Positions 14,040 through 23,791 are shown, counted from the stretch's first letter. The stretch: 35,154 nucleotides of DNA from Thermoprotei archaeon (GCA_003650675.1 QMRH01000021.1:1-35154); one strand, 5' to 3'. A program made the numbers and translations. Notes: generated from the sequence alone by a model not told the origin.

Positions 14040-16728
14040 GTTGCTCGCGTTAACCTTACTGTTGCTGATTATACTGGGTTTTATATCATATGCTCCTCAT
14101 ATCTCAAAATCGGCGCCCCAAAATCATGTTAAAGGGTTAAAATATAGGAAAATTACATTGTATAATCCGTTTCCCTTCACTCTTAGAAAAATCTTTACTA
14201 TTGAAATTAATTTCAGTTATGGTGAAGCCGTATCCAAGGGAATTATGGTCCTGGAGGAGAGGGGTGGTCTCTTAAACTTCCAGCTATGGGATGTGGAAGT
14301 ATATAGTAATTCGGAGTACCTGAAAAGATGTAAAATAAGTATTCTAGTGGAACTCGAACCGTTTTCTGACAAAAGTATCTTGATAGCTTTTACACCAACC
14401 CCGCTACCACCCGACCTTCGTTCCGTTTTAACGGAGGGGTTTGTATTCAATAGTACTTCGACAGGCGAGATCCTGGTTTCCACGGATTACTATACCTTTA
14501 GTTTCGGCAACTCGACTAGCCCGAAAATATTGGTCTACAATGCATCGTTAAATGGAAGTTGGATCGAATTCACATCCCCTATAGAACTGGGTTGGACTGT
14601 TGTATTAAAGAATTCAACTGTGTTAAGCGAGGAAGACTTCAACATCACTGTAAATATAGTGGTAAATGGATCCCTTATCTCCATCGTGAACGTTAATGCC
14701 TACTCGCCAGCTGGACTTAAAATCGAGTTTAACTTTACTTTTAACAGTTTTTCACCTTTCATCACGGTGGATTATAGCATCGAAAATGGGGTCGACTTGA
14801 AATCCATCTATGTGCCTCTGTTTAGGCTTTCAACCGAATACGACAAGATGATTCTCCCTGATTCGTCGACTGTGAACATAGTTTCCTCTACACCCTTCAC
14901 CCTTTATCCTCCAACTAGATTCTTTACACTAAGTAGTCCAAATCTACCAAGCCTTGGAATAGCCTTCATCGGAGAATCCAGCCTAGAAAACTTTAGGCCC
15001 CTTTTAGAGAAATATAATCAAACTTTAATCAATGCATCTAGAAAACTACCTTGGAGTAAATTGAAACCATGGTGGAGTCTGCTAAACTATCTCTCCAGAA
15101 TATATTATTCTGAACATCTCCCAGCACTCAACATAACAACGCTTACCTCAACGTTAACAGGGTTAAGACAGCTTTTACCACTTGCACAACAACTTTTCTC
15201 AATAAACATTACAAATGATCTTTCTTTACTAGAGAACACAACTCTTGCTAAACGTATTGTTGGAGACAGATACGGTTTAACAACGTTTATAGCGTTTCAG
15301 TTAAACGAGACAACCTATGCGGCGAACGGTCTAAAGTCAACCATATTAATGGCCATTCCATTAATCGATCAAAACAACTTTAAGGCAAAACTACTTGCCT
15401 CGTTGATGGGAGTTAACACCGTAATTGTCACACCCTTTACGGCGTTTGTAGAAGCTCCTGAAGAGGCGGAAGTTGACGAGGCATTTGAGATAAAAATTGT
15501 TTTAAAGACGTTCAAATCCCTGGAAAACATTACCCTCGAGTTGGATTATCCCGTTGAAGGCTTTGAAATCCTGGGAAACAGAAGCATCATTCTAGCTAAT
15601 GTTTCGTCCAACATGATATACAATTATACATGGAAGCTCATACCACGCCTTTCAGGAGAATATTCATTGAACGTTAACATTGTTTCAAGTAAAGGTGATA
15701 TAACTATAACATCTACGATAAACGTGACTATTCCCCCGCTTTACCCTCTGCCAGAAAAGGTGAAAACCCACAATATCACGGTTGAAGTTGTTAGGTTGGA
15801 TGGGCAACCTATCTTTGGACGTTTAGTAAAATTGATTAACGTTCTCGAAAACACCACCACTGCTGTGGGTGCAACGGACGAGAATGGAACTGTTTCTTTC
15901 CTGAATATTCCTGAGGGAGTGTACCTAGTTCAGGTGTGGAGTGACACAGCTGTTGAAAACAAGACTATAATATTAGATTCAAACAAGAATATTAAACTCA
16001 CCCTCAAGTTGCAGGACTTGGAGGTTTACGTTAAGACGCCGACTCTAAAGCCTATACCTGGGGTTCTTGTACAAATATACGACACCAGTGGTGAGCTTAT
16101 TTTTGCAGGTATTACAGGTTCTAAGGGAGAACTTATTTGCAGGAACCTTCCTATTGGAAATTACACAATTTCCGTTCAATTCTTTGGTCGCATAGTAAAC
16201 ACTATGACCGTAGACCTCTTACATAATCCAAAGGTGGAAGTTTTTCTAGAGGCCTTCAGATTAACACTTAAAGTGGTAAGGGAGAAGGATAAACCTCTTC
16301 CCCTAGCGGAGGTCGAGGTTCGAAGCGTTTCACAGAAGTTCCGAAACTTGGTGATAACAAATAGAACTAACATGAATGGAACAGTAGTCTTCTTCCTACC
16401 TAAAGGTAGATATGTAGTTTCAATTTCTAAGGGACAGTACACTAGTTTACTGGACGTCGAGCTTGATAAAGATATGGTTCTTCTTGTAAAAAGCAGTAAA
16501 AGCAACACCCTATGGATACTGTCGGCTATTACGGCTGTACTTTGGAGTGGTTTCACTTTCTACTGGTATAGAAGTACAAGCATGTTGCGTAAAGAAGAGG
16601 AAAGATACAAGGAGCTTTTATCCAGGCTCGAAGAATATTATTCAAAGGGACTGGTTGAGGAGAAGCTCTATCTAAAGTTGAAGAACGAATATGAAGAAAA
16701 ACTTAGGAGGATAAGGGGTGGAAGATGA
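14026..16728 (+). CDS. Large exported protein with Ig/Cna-B-like repeats and C-terminal membrane anchor
   Basis: A 900-residue surface protein. Residues 1-28 are a signal peptide. The ectodomain has a beta-rich N-terminal region (about 40-320), a helical insert (about 325-400), an Ig/CARDB-like domain (about 475-575), and three Cna-B or carboxypeptidase-regulatory-like repeats (about 585-660, 665-735, 740-815). More than twenty N-x-S/T sites suggest heavy N-glycosylation. One membrane helix (about 828-849) leads to a 50-residue charged cytosolic tail with a SHOCT-like helix pair (about 858-897). The start is GTG 14026 inside the previous gene, and its last bases overlap the next gene by four. 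The tight operon implies a complex with the FtsX-type permease. Exact function unknown. Confidence 0.8.
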   Translation: MKSSRLLALTLLLLIILGFISYAPHISKSAPQNHVKGLKYRKITLYNPFPFTLRKIFTIEINFSYGEAVSKGIMVLEERGGLLNFQLWDVEVYSNSEYLKRCKISILVELEPFSDKSILIAFTPTPLPPDLRSVLTEGFVFNSTSTGEILVSTDYYTFSFGNSTSPKILVYNASLNGSWIEFTSPIELGWTVVLKNSTVLSEEDFNITVNIVVNGSLISIVNVNAYSPAGLKIEFNFTFNSFSPFITVDYSIENGVDLKSIYVPLFRLSTEYDKMILPDSSTVNIVSSTPFTLYPPTRFFTLSSPNLPSLGIAFIGESSLENFRPLLEKYNQTLINASRKLPWSKLKPWWSLLNYLSRIYYSEHLPALNITTLTSTLTGLRQLLPLAQQLFSINITNDLSLLENTTLAKRIVGDRYGLTTFIAFQLNETTYAANGLKSTILMAIPLIDQNNFKAKLLASLMGVNTVIVTPFTAFVEAPEEAEVDEAFEIKIVLKTFKSLENITLELDYPVEGFEILGNRSIILANVSSNMIYNYTWKLIPRLSGEYSLNVNIVSSKGDITITSTINVTIPPLYPLPEKVKTHNITVEVVRLDGQPIFGRLVKLINVLENTTTAVGATDENGTVSFLNIPEGVYLVQVWSDTAVENKTIILDSNKNIKLTLKLQDLEVYVKTPTLKPIPGVLVQIYDTSGELIFAGITGSKGELICRNLPIGNYTISVQFFGRIVNTMTVDLLHNPKVEVFLEAFRLTLKVVREKDKPLPLAEVEVRSVSQKFRNLVITNRTNMNGTVVFFLPKGRYVVSISKGQYTSLLDVELDKDMVLLVKSSKSNTLWILSAITAVLWSGFTFYWYRSTSMLRKEEERYKELLSRLEEYYSKGLVEEKLYLKLKNEYEEKLRRIRGGR

Positions 16729-19700
16729 TGAAGTTTAGAAATATTCTTTTATTACTGTTACTCTTTTCGACTGCTTTTAGTTTGATGAATTTAACGGCGC
16801 AACCACAGGTGGAAGCTCAAGGCACCACATATATCGTGTATATTACGGTTAGAGACTACTTTACCAACAATCCTCTCGTGGGCTTAAATTTAAGTGGAAT
16901 AATTAGATTCGGTACATTAACATTATCTTTCGACGCTACTATTAATAGTTCAGGGGCCAGTTTAATTAAAGTACCGGAAACATATGTAACAGCCTTAGGT
17001 AGGAATCCACCCTATCTCACGAACATATATATTCAAGCATTTGATGACACTCCACAAGTACCGATAATGGTTAATGTTATTCTTCTCGATGAAAGGAAAA
17101 TAACCGGCTCATTTGACCCATCATATAACGTCTCAAGTCTATCTGCTAATATTCATTGTCCCATTATACGTAGAATAAATGTAGTAATATACAGGATCGA
17201 TGTTCGGCTTGCCCCAGGAATCTACGTGAATATTTCACACTTTAACCCGATAACAGGTATTAAGGAACCAATAAAAGTTTCACCGGCACTGCGGGTTAAA
17301 AACTCTGAGACTAGCTACGAGACTGGCTACATACTACCAGTAGGATATCCCGTTCTCCTAGAAACGAAGCAATGGAGCGGCAGGGTGATCGTCAAGGATC
17401 TCAACACCACGGAGATTCCTCTGACAAAATATCTACTGGAAGCCCTCTTACCACCATATATAGATGAGGTAGAAGACGAGGCATCCTGGCTTACCGAGCT
17501 TGGATATACCACTGCTATCTCCGAAGATGATGTACAAATACTTAATTTCCTATACAATGAGGCTATGGAGGCTCTGGAGGAAAAGGACTACGAGGGTATG
17601 AGTGGAGCAGTATCTAATTTTCTAGAGTTTGTAGCTTCCATCAAGGGTAGGCTAAACTCTCTGAAGAACATGATGCTCTACGCTTCTATAGCCTTCCTCA
17701 TGCTGGTGTTTGGATTCACGTCCGTTATAGTACTTTTCTTCATAGAGAAAAGAGAGTACATGGACTTAGCTAGAATAGGCTTCTTTTTCCTGGTTTTCGC
17801 GACGCTTGTTTTAATGGAACCGGCTGTCAGGGTCTCGACGGCTTATCTTCTGTCTGTACTAGGAGTAAATATCTTGGAGTTGGACTATGCAGCCATCATA
17901 GCTGCATCGTTGATTCTAGGAGCATTAGTATACTTCTTCTATCTCATAGTCTCGATTAAAACAAAGCCTGTAAGCCAAAGCGCCGTAACCATGGCGATAC
18001 GATATCTTAAAGCCAGGAAGCTGAGAACAATCATGGTGGTATTTACACTTACATTAGTGGTTGCATCCACTGTAGCAACATTAGGTGTGTCCCTTGAAAC
18101 CCCCTTCATAGAGGAGAAAAGCGAATGGAAATACGGGTTTGAAGGAGGAGTAATAATATTCAGTGGTACGCCTGCCAAGGATTTCGAGATCAAATGGCTT
18201 ACTAGAAACCTTAATATAACCGAGTATTCGCTCATTAAAACAGAGAAGGAAATTTATCCTTTAAGCGGTTTACTGGGCGAAAATCTAATGCTAGAGGTAA
18301 AGGTCATAGGGATCAACCCTGCTTTCTTCGCCCGGTACATGAACTTTTCGAGCTACATTATGGGAGGATATCTGGTCAACGGGACATCAACAATACTAAT
18401 ACCATTAAGCTATTCGAACATCCTTAACCTTGGCGAAACAGTTAACGTGGGGTTGCTTCAACCCTCTCCTGAAGGAGCTCTCACGGTGGTTGCCATAGCT
18501 CTCACCGACGTTTTTCTCGCAGGATTCTACGACGAGGCATCGGTGCTACCTCTCTTTAATGTAAGCGGGTATTCTCTTTTACCCCTAGGAGAAGAGTTTT
18601 CTTACGTTTTGGTGCCGGAGGACGTGCTTCCAGGGGAATATTTTGACGTTAGGGCAATGTACTTCAAGGCAAAGCTCTCCAACGAGAGCATAGAATTTCT
18701 CAAGAAATTTGTGGCATTTAGAGGGGCAAGAGTAGTGCTTTCCACAGGAAAAACATTTTACAAACCATTAATAATAAGCATTAAAGGAGCATCCAGTGCG
18801 ATAATAATGCTAATTTTCTCCTCGGTTTTAGTAGCGGTTACTATGTATGCTATGACCGAAGACAAGAAACGGGATCTCGTGACAATAGCAGTACTCGGGG
18901 CATCGCCGAGGGATGTGGCTCAACAAATAATATTAGAGGGGTTGATCATAGGTTTCATATCGTCATTTCTAGGATGCTTCCTAAGCCCTGTTTTGGCTGA
19001 ATCCCTGAAAATCATAGTTAGCGCAACGGTGCTACCCTTCGAGGGCAGAGCATCACTAACTCTAGATTCAATGTATCTCTCACTTCTAATCGGCGTGTTG
19101 TCATCTATCGTGGGTAGTTATCTTCCAGCAGTAAAAATGAGGCAGGTTTCTCTGATGGGGAGGGAGGCAAAGAAGGTTTTAAGCCCGGAGGATCTAAGGC
19201 TTGTTGGTGAAGAAGCTATATACACGCTACCTCTACGGGTATCCTTATTTGAGACGAACCTGTTATACAGGTTTATAAAGGAGGCTATAGTCTCGCCCAA
19301 AGAGGTTATAAGCGAATATATGGGAGAGGATGGAATGTTCCGCTTTACTCTAGGCATCCTTACACCAGACAACTTTCCAATAAACGTCACTTTACGGACT
19401 GTTAAGAAGGGTGATGAGGTTCTGCTTGAACTAAGCATACCCGCCGAGTTTAAAGAATATCTGCATTTAAGCGAAACCATTAGGAGAATAGAGGAAAAGA
19501 TACTACATTACTCCGAGTGGAAGGAGGATAAAGTCAGGTTGATGTATATCAGAAGGGAGAAGCCTGAAGCACCTAAAACACTTGAAGACTTGCTTCAAGA
19601 TGCTCATTCGCTTTATTCCGAATATGAAGACATAGTGGAGAAAAGTAGAAGGTTGGAGAGGATAAAGCATACAGTGTCGCCTAGAACCTATAAAATGTAT

Positions 19701-19973
19701 AGAGACAGGTACGAGAAGAAGCTTTCTGTACTCGCAACGAGGCTTCGTATGGTTTCGCTAAAACTTGAGCCACACTACAAGGAGCTTAAAGCTAAATTAT
19801 CCGATGTTGTCTCTAGAATAGAGGAGCTTGACGTAGCCTTCAAGATAGGAGAATTAAGTGAAGAAGAGTATCTAAGAAAAGTAGAACCTCTACGGAGAGA
19901 ATATAATGACATCAAAGGCAAGATCGATGCTATAGAAAAGATAAAAACGGTTTTAAAGGGAAGGCTCATATAA
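16725..19973 (+). CDS. FtsX-type (MacB-like) permease with large ectodomains and coiled-coil tail
   Basis: A 1082-residue membrane protein. Residues 1-31 are a signal peptide; 33-310 form a beta-rich ectodomain ending in a helical pair. Three membrane helices follow (about 315-339, 347-365, 387-410), then the FtsX core: helix about 434-456, a second ectodomain to about 685, and helices near 688-708, 739-757 and 783-802. The conserved FtsX cytosolic loop TEDKKRDLVTIAVLGASPRDV is clear. The cytosolic C-terminus holds an alpha/beta domain (about 810-940) and long coils ending in a SHOCT-like helix pair (1027-1075). FtsX/MacB permeases are mechanotransmitters driven by a LolD/FtsE-type ATPase; none is encoded nearby. 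It overlaps the preceding gene by four bases. Confidence 0.82.
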   Translation: MMKFRNILLLLLLFSTAFSLMNLTAQPQVEAQGTTYIVYITVRDYFTNNPLVGLNLSGIIRFGTLTLSFDATINSSGASLIKVPETYVTALGRNPPYLTNIYIQAFDDTPQVPIMVNVILLDERKITGSFDPSYNVSSLSANIHCPIIRRINVVIYRIDVRLAPGIYVNISHFNPITGIKEPIKVSPALRVKNSETSYETGYILPVGYPVLLETKQWSGRVIVKDLNTTEIPLTKYLLEALLPPYIDEVEDEASWLTELGYTTAISEDDVQILNFLYNEAMEALEEKDYEGMSGAVSNFLEFVASIKGRLNSLKNMMLYASIAFLMLVFGFTSVIVLFFIEKREYMDLARIGFFFLVFATLVLMEPAVRVSTAYLLSVLGVNILELDYAAIIAASLILGALVYFFYLIVSIKTKPVSQSAVTMAIRYLKARKLRTIMVVFTLTLVVASTVATLGVSLETPFIEEKSEWKYGFEGGVIIFSGTPAKDFEIKWLTRNLNITEYSLIKTEKEIYPLSGLLGENLMLEVKVIGINPAFFARYMNFSSYIMGGYLVNGTSTILIPLSYSNILNLGETVNVGLLQPSPEGALTVVAIALTDVFLAGFYDEASVLPLFNVSGYSLLPLGEEFSYVLVPEDVLPGEYFDVRAMYFKAKLSNESIEFLKKFVAFRGARVVLSTGKTFYKPLIISIKGASSAIIMLIFSSVLVAVTMYAMTEDKKRDLVTIAVLGASPRDVAQQIILEGLIIGFISSFLGCFLSPVLAESLKIIVSATVLPFEGRASLTLDSMYLSLLIGVLSSIVGSYLPAVKMRQVSLMGREAKKVLSPEDLRLVGEEAIYTLPLRVSLFETNLLYRFIKEAIVSPKEVISEYMGEDGMFRFTLGILTPDNFPINVTLRTVKKGDEVLLELSIPAEFKEYLHLSETIRRIEEKILHYSEWKEDKVRLMYIRREKPEAPKTLEDLLQDAHSLYSEYEDIVEKSRRLERIKHTVSPRTYKMYRDRYEKKLSVLATRLRMVSLKLEPHYKELKAKLSDVVSRIEELDVAFKIGELSEEEYLRKVEPLRREYNDIKGKIDAIEKIKTVLKGRLI

Positions 19974-19995
19974 AAGAAACGGGTTTTTAATCACA
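19974..19995. terminator. Convergent terminator region
   Basis: Only 22 bases part the two convergent permease genes. A GGGTTTTTAA run (19981-19990) would serve the plus-strand unit, and the minus strand reads TTTCTTTT here. T-tracts are the usual archaeal termination signal. No hairpin is seen. Confidence 0.4.
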
Positions 19996-22977
19996 CTAGT
20001 TTTTTCTCTTCCTTAGATTTTTCTTGTAGTCAGTATACGATAGAAGAGCTTCTCTTATCGAAATTATCAGACGCTGTAGATCGGAGGAGGTTAATAGCCT
20101 AAGGCTTTTTGATTTAATTCTTACGATCGGCGTAATCTCCATGCTTTTTAGCGGTATTTCGATGACAATGTTTAGGAACGCTACCTTTGAAGTAAGGGGG
20201 CTCTTAAAGCCTCCCTCCACTATTACAAGAACCCTATCTTTTTCAGACGGCTCTTTTATCAGCTCGATTTTAGATGGGAGGAATCCCCATTGTGTGCCTC
20301 CACCTGCTAGGTTGTTGGGAAGATTGTTTTCAAGATAATGTATAAAGATGTCTATTTCCTCCCGCTTTAGTCTGAGAAACGGTTTAAGAGTTATCTCGTT
20401 CTTTCCCTTAGTCTCTATTTTTCCTTCTCCTCTTCTCAAAAGCTGGCTTGGAACCACTTCAAGGATCGCGTTCCTAGCTGGTATGAGGTAGCCTATTGAA
20501 GAGGATATAAGCGAAATAAACATTGTTATGAGGAAATAAAACAGTTCTATGGTAGGATATATTGTGGAGTATCCTTCTATGTAATAGTACATCGATATCA
20601 TGATTCTCCCTAAAACATATCCTATTAGCCCGCCCATCATTCCGACGCCTACTCCCTCCACAAGTATTTCCATAGCCAGATCTGCAGGCTTAGCGCCGAT
20701 GCAACTTAAAGTCATAAGGTCTTTTTTCCTCTCATAGGCGCTTGCCAGGGCATTGACGCTTATTATAAATATGGCTATAAGGGTGATAATTGATTGGGAC
20801 ATCCAGTCTCCAGTCACAACCTCCGCTAAATCGATAAACGTCTTTTCTAATATCTTCTCTTCGAGTCCGAGTCTTGCCAGGAAAGTATAACCTTCAACCA
20901 GTTTCACGGTGTCGCTTCCAGGCGGGGTATATGAGTATAGATTCGTGTAGGAAAGCAAAATATCGTTAAAGGTTTTGGGGTCGAGTTTTTCGAAAATAAG
21001 GACAATTTTGTAGATTTTCCATGTGGGGTCTATGAAATCTATGGGTAGAATCAAAAATGCATTAACATTTTTCCCGGCAACTGGGTCGTATAAAATAGGT
21101 TGGCCATCAATATCCAATAAACGGTTTATCGTAGAGGAGTTTAGTATTCCAGCTATACTTGTTTTTATGCCGTCCACTACTATTTGATCGCCGGGCTTGA
21201 GATTAAACTGGAACATTAAAGCTGTATTTACATAGACTCCAGAGGCGACTTCAAAACCTCGTTTTTCAATATATTGGTTAACAAATGTTAGGTTCGTTGC
21301 TAGAGCTGTTACATGGATTATATTTCCTTCCGGTAACCTGAGTTCAACGGTTTTAAAGGCGAGAATATTATTTTGAGAGCTGAGTTCCAGAAGGGCCTTC
21401 GCTTCCCCCAAGGTCATGTATTCAAGTGAACTTTCATCATTCAAGTCTATGCTTCCGTCAGGCATTTTAATGTATTCCTTCCAGATTCTAGCTTTCGTTA
21501 AAGAGATGAAGTTCAGTCCACTTGTGTTCTTCTTTAATGTTTTTTCTGCAGGTACAGGACCGTACATGCCTGCGCCATGGATCATAACCCCTGATGCAAC
21601 TACAGAGACCGTGATAATTATAAGCGTGAACCTCAGTTTTCGTCTCTTTAATAAGAGTAATGAATACCTTATTTTATCGGATTTTATAAGCATATACCCG
21701 AAAAATATCGATATCACTAAGCTCATTAACATGAACATCGTTCCGCCAATTATTATCAGCTGTCTCTGGGAGCTACTCAAGTATATTCCTCCATTATCGA
21801 CGAAGAGCTTAGGAGTATATATAAGAAAGAACTTGATCTCTGGACATGTATAGGTGAAGACAACGATAAGGACTGAAAAAACCACTAGTGTTGAAAACAG
21901 AAGCCTTTTTTCAAAAAATATTCTAGAAAGGAATAAAGAAAACAATGCTAGTACCATGAAAACTATGGGGGAGTAGAAAAAGTTTGCTAATATTATTCTT
22001 TTTACATCGCTCTGGAGATACTTGTAGTTGTCTAAAGCCAGTTTAACGTACGCGTTTACTCCTTCAAGGTCTCTTTTTTTAAGCGATTTAAAGGCGGCTG
22101 TGAAAAGGTTGTTAAAGGCCTTTGTTTTCACAACGTATATGTCTGCTTGTAGTCCTCCTGTGGAAACTATGTTAAGGGTTTCCTCAAGCCTGTTCTTTAC
22201 GTTCAGATACAGGTTTTCTAGAACTATTTCTCCAAAGTCTATTTCTTCACCGTAATCCTTGAGGTATATAGGTATGGTGTTTTTCTCTAGGAGATAAGTT
22301 TGCGAGCCATATTTATAAAGCAATTCGACAACAAGATTGAATCTAATGGGCTCTGTAACTGGTTTGACTATAAACTTTTCATTAAAGGATTTTATCCAAT
22401 TAACCTCAGTAAAGTAGAGCTGATACTCGTCGCCTAAATTAAGTTCAATGAAGCTGGAGTTGACTTTTTCACCCGGCGTTAGCTCCACATCAACCTCTAC
22501 AAGTCGCGTGTAGCGGGTACCGTTACTATAACTAACGGTATCTGAAGGCACTAACGTTATGTATGTTAAATAAGATGCTGTGTTCTCCGAGAAGTTGAGG
22601 CAATAAGAAATTCGAGGATTATAGTATACTCTCTCCCATCTATTGTTGATACGAACCCAGGCTCTTGCATACTTCGGTGCAAATTCGATGTATAATGGGA
22701 CATTAAATGACAAGATTATTGGTATTTCCTTCTTATATTTGTCTAACGTAAAATTGAAAAATATAGGTGTTCCGGAAGATATTCTTGAAGATAATATGAA
22801 ATCTCCGTATCTAATAGTTACAAAGACATCATCAAAATTGGTATCTTTAAGCATAAATTTGAAAGGAAGAGTGTAGATAGTCTTTTCTTCAGGCTTTAAG
22901 TTTACTGGAGTTATTGATATAATACCTATAATCAACAAAAAGATTGATGCAAGAACATATCTATGTTTATAAATCAT
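19996..22977 (-). CDS. Second FtsX-type permease, diverged paralog of the convergent neighbour
   Basis: A 993-residue protein with the same overall plan as the permease it meets tail to tail: N-terminal signal helix (about 7-24), beta-rich ectodomain, a helical pair before the membrane (about 285-325), three membrane helices (about 330-440), then the FtsX core with a first helix near 450-470, a long ectodomain, the cytosolic loop AYERKKDLMTLSCIGAKPADL, three closing helices, and an alpha/beta cytosolic domain. It lacks the coiled-coil SHOCT-like tail of its paralog and ends at a basic KKNLRKRKN. This suggests an old duplication with division of labour. A TATA-like TTATATAAC (minus strand, about 23008-23017) lies 30 bases upstream of the start. 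No ATPase partner is near. Confidence 0.82.
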   Translation of the reverse strand: MIYKHRYVLASIFLLIIGIISITPVNLKPEEKTIYTLPFKFMLKDTNFDDVFVTIRYGDFILSSRISSGTPIFFNFTLDKYKKEIPIILSFNVPLYIEFAPKYARAWVRINNRWERVYYNPRISYCLNFSENTASYLTYITLVPSDTVSYSNGTRYTRLVEVDVELTPGEKVNSSFIELNLGDEYQLYFTEVNWIKSFNEKFIVKPVTEPIRFNLVVELLYKYGSQTYLLEKNTIPIYLKDYGEEIDFGEIVLENLYLNVKNRLEETLNIVSTGGLQADIYVVKTKAFNNLFTAAFKSLKKRDLEGVNAYVKLALDNYKYLQSDVKRIILANFFYSPIVFMVLALFSLFLSRIFFEKRLLFSTLVVFSVLIVVFTYTCPEIKFFLIYTPKLFVDNGGIYLSSSQRQLIIIGGTMFMLMSLVISIFFGYMLIKSDKIRYSLLLLKRRKLRFTLIIITVSVVASGVMIHGAGMYGPVPAEKTLKKNTSGLNFISLTKARIWKEYIKMPDGSIDLNDESSLEYMTLGEAKALLELSSQNNILAFKTVELRLPEGNIIHVTALATNLTFVNQYIEKRGFEVASGVYVNTALMFQFNLKPGDQIVVDGIKTSIAGILNSSTINRLLDIDGQPILYDPVAGKNVNAFLILPIDFIDPTWKIYKIVLIFEKLDPKTFNDILLSYTNLYSYTPPGSDTVKLVEGYTFLARLGLEEKILEKTFIDLAEVVTGDWMSQSIITLIAIFIISVNALASAYERKKDLMTLSCIGAKPADLAMEILVEGVGVGMMGGLIGYVLGRIMISMYYYIEGYSTIYPTIELFYFLITMFISLISSSIGYLIPARNAILEVVPSQLLRRGEGKIETKGKNEITLKPFLRLKREEIDIFIHYLENNLPNNLAGGGTQWGFLPSKIELIKEPSEKDRVLVIVEGGFKSPLTSKVAFLNIVIEIPLKSMEITPIVRIKSKSLRLLTSSDLQRLIISIREALLSYTDYKKNLRKRKN

Positions 22978-23034
22978 TTTATATAGCCCTGCAATAAATG
23001 TACTTTATGTTATATAAATTGTTTTCTGAAAAAT

Positions 23035-23058
23035 TTATTACATAGTTACATGTAATAA
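23035..23058. promoter_or_regulatory. 9-bp inverted repeat in a divergent promoter
   Basis: TTATTACAT (23035-23043) and ATGTAATAA (23050-23058) are exact inverted copies six bases apart. They overlap the plus-strand TATA-like AAAAATTTATT (23030-23040) and end 15 bases before the RHH gene at 23074. The minus-strand permease promoter lies within 30 bases. The placement suits an operator controlling one or both genes, and the RHH protein itself is an obvious candidate to bind it. Confidence 0.5.
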
Positions 23059-23073
23059 GGTAATTGAAGAATC

Positions 23074-23745
23074 ATGAAAGAAGAATATATTGGTGAAGTT
23101 GACAGAAAGATAAAGGAATTAAAAGAGGAAATGTTACGGCTGAAAAGGGAATTTACAGAAGAATTGGATAGAATAAGAAGGGAAGGGAAAAATCTCTCCA
23201 GTAGAGACGACTTTAAACGATTATTGAACGAGATTAATGATCTTTCGCGTAGGGTGTCCCAGAGCTTAAATTCGATAATGAAGGAGTCAACTACATTAAT
23301 GGAGGAGATTACACGTGATATTCATGAGGCGTTAAAAAGAATGGATCTCGAGCACAGTAAAAAGCTGGAGAAAACACTAATTCAATACAGGGAGGATGTT
23401 AAAAGAATGATAGACAATTTCAAGAATTTCGCTGTGCTGTTCCGTAGTGAAGCACGGGCTTTAAGTAGGGAGCTCTGGGAAAACATGAAAGGAATTTCCT
23501 GGACAACTGTGTCGACGGTGAGGCTTTCAAGAGAGGACATGGATGTGATAAACATGTTGGTTGATGCCGGGGTCTTCAGAACCAGAAGCGAAGCCATAGC
23601 CTTCTTTGTACATAAAGGTATCGAAGCCAGTAGGGACTGGCTTTCTGAATTTAAAAGTAAAATAGAAGAATTGAAGAAGGTTAGAGATGAGATCTTGAGA
23701 CGTATCAAGGGAAGCGTCGAAAATAGTGGTAAAGAGATACAGTAA
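23074..23745 (+). CDS. Coiled-coil protein with C-terminal ribbon-helix-helix domain
   Basis: A 223-residue soluble protein. Residues 1-135 are an almost unbroken coiled coil rich in Lys, Glu and Arg. Residues about 145-190 (STVRLSREDMDVINMLVDAG, then RTRSEAIAFFVHKGIEAS) match the CopG/Arc ribbon-helix-helix pattern: a short strand, helix, turn, helix. A further short coil ends the chain. RHH domains usually bind DNA as dimers with the strand in the major groove. The long N-terminal coil is unusual and could tether the DNA-binding part to another coiled-coil protein such as those in the upstream operon. It is divergent from the second permease and sits just after a dyad. Exact role unknown. 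Confidence 0.78.
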   Translation: MKEEYIGEVDRKIKELKEEMLRLKREFTEELDRIRREGKNLSSRDDFKRLLNEINDLSRRVSQSLNSIMKESTTLMEEITRDIHEALKRMDLEHSKKLEKTLIQYREDVKRMIDNFKNFAVLFRSEARALSRELWENMKGISWTTVSTVRLSREDMDVINMLVDAGVFRTRSEAIAFFVHKGIEASRDWLSEFKSKIEELKKVRDEILRRIKGSVENSGKEIQ

Positions 23746-23782
23746 TATTCTATTGATGGAGGATAAGCGGATTTAGCGAGAA

Positions 23783-23791
23783 TTTTATATA
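23783..23791 (+). promoter_or_regulatory. TATA box of the pheS-pheT operon
   Basis: TTTTATATA, just after GCGAGAA, would start transcription near 23812 and leave a leader of about 50 bases before the TTG at 23861. A GGGAGAG ribosome site (23844-23850) lies 10 bases before that start. Most other starts in this window appear leaderless or nearly so. Confidence 0.45.
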
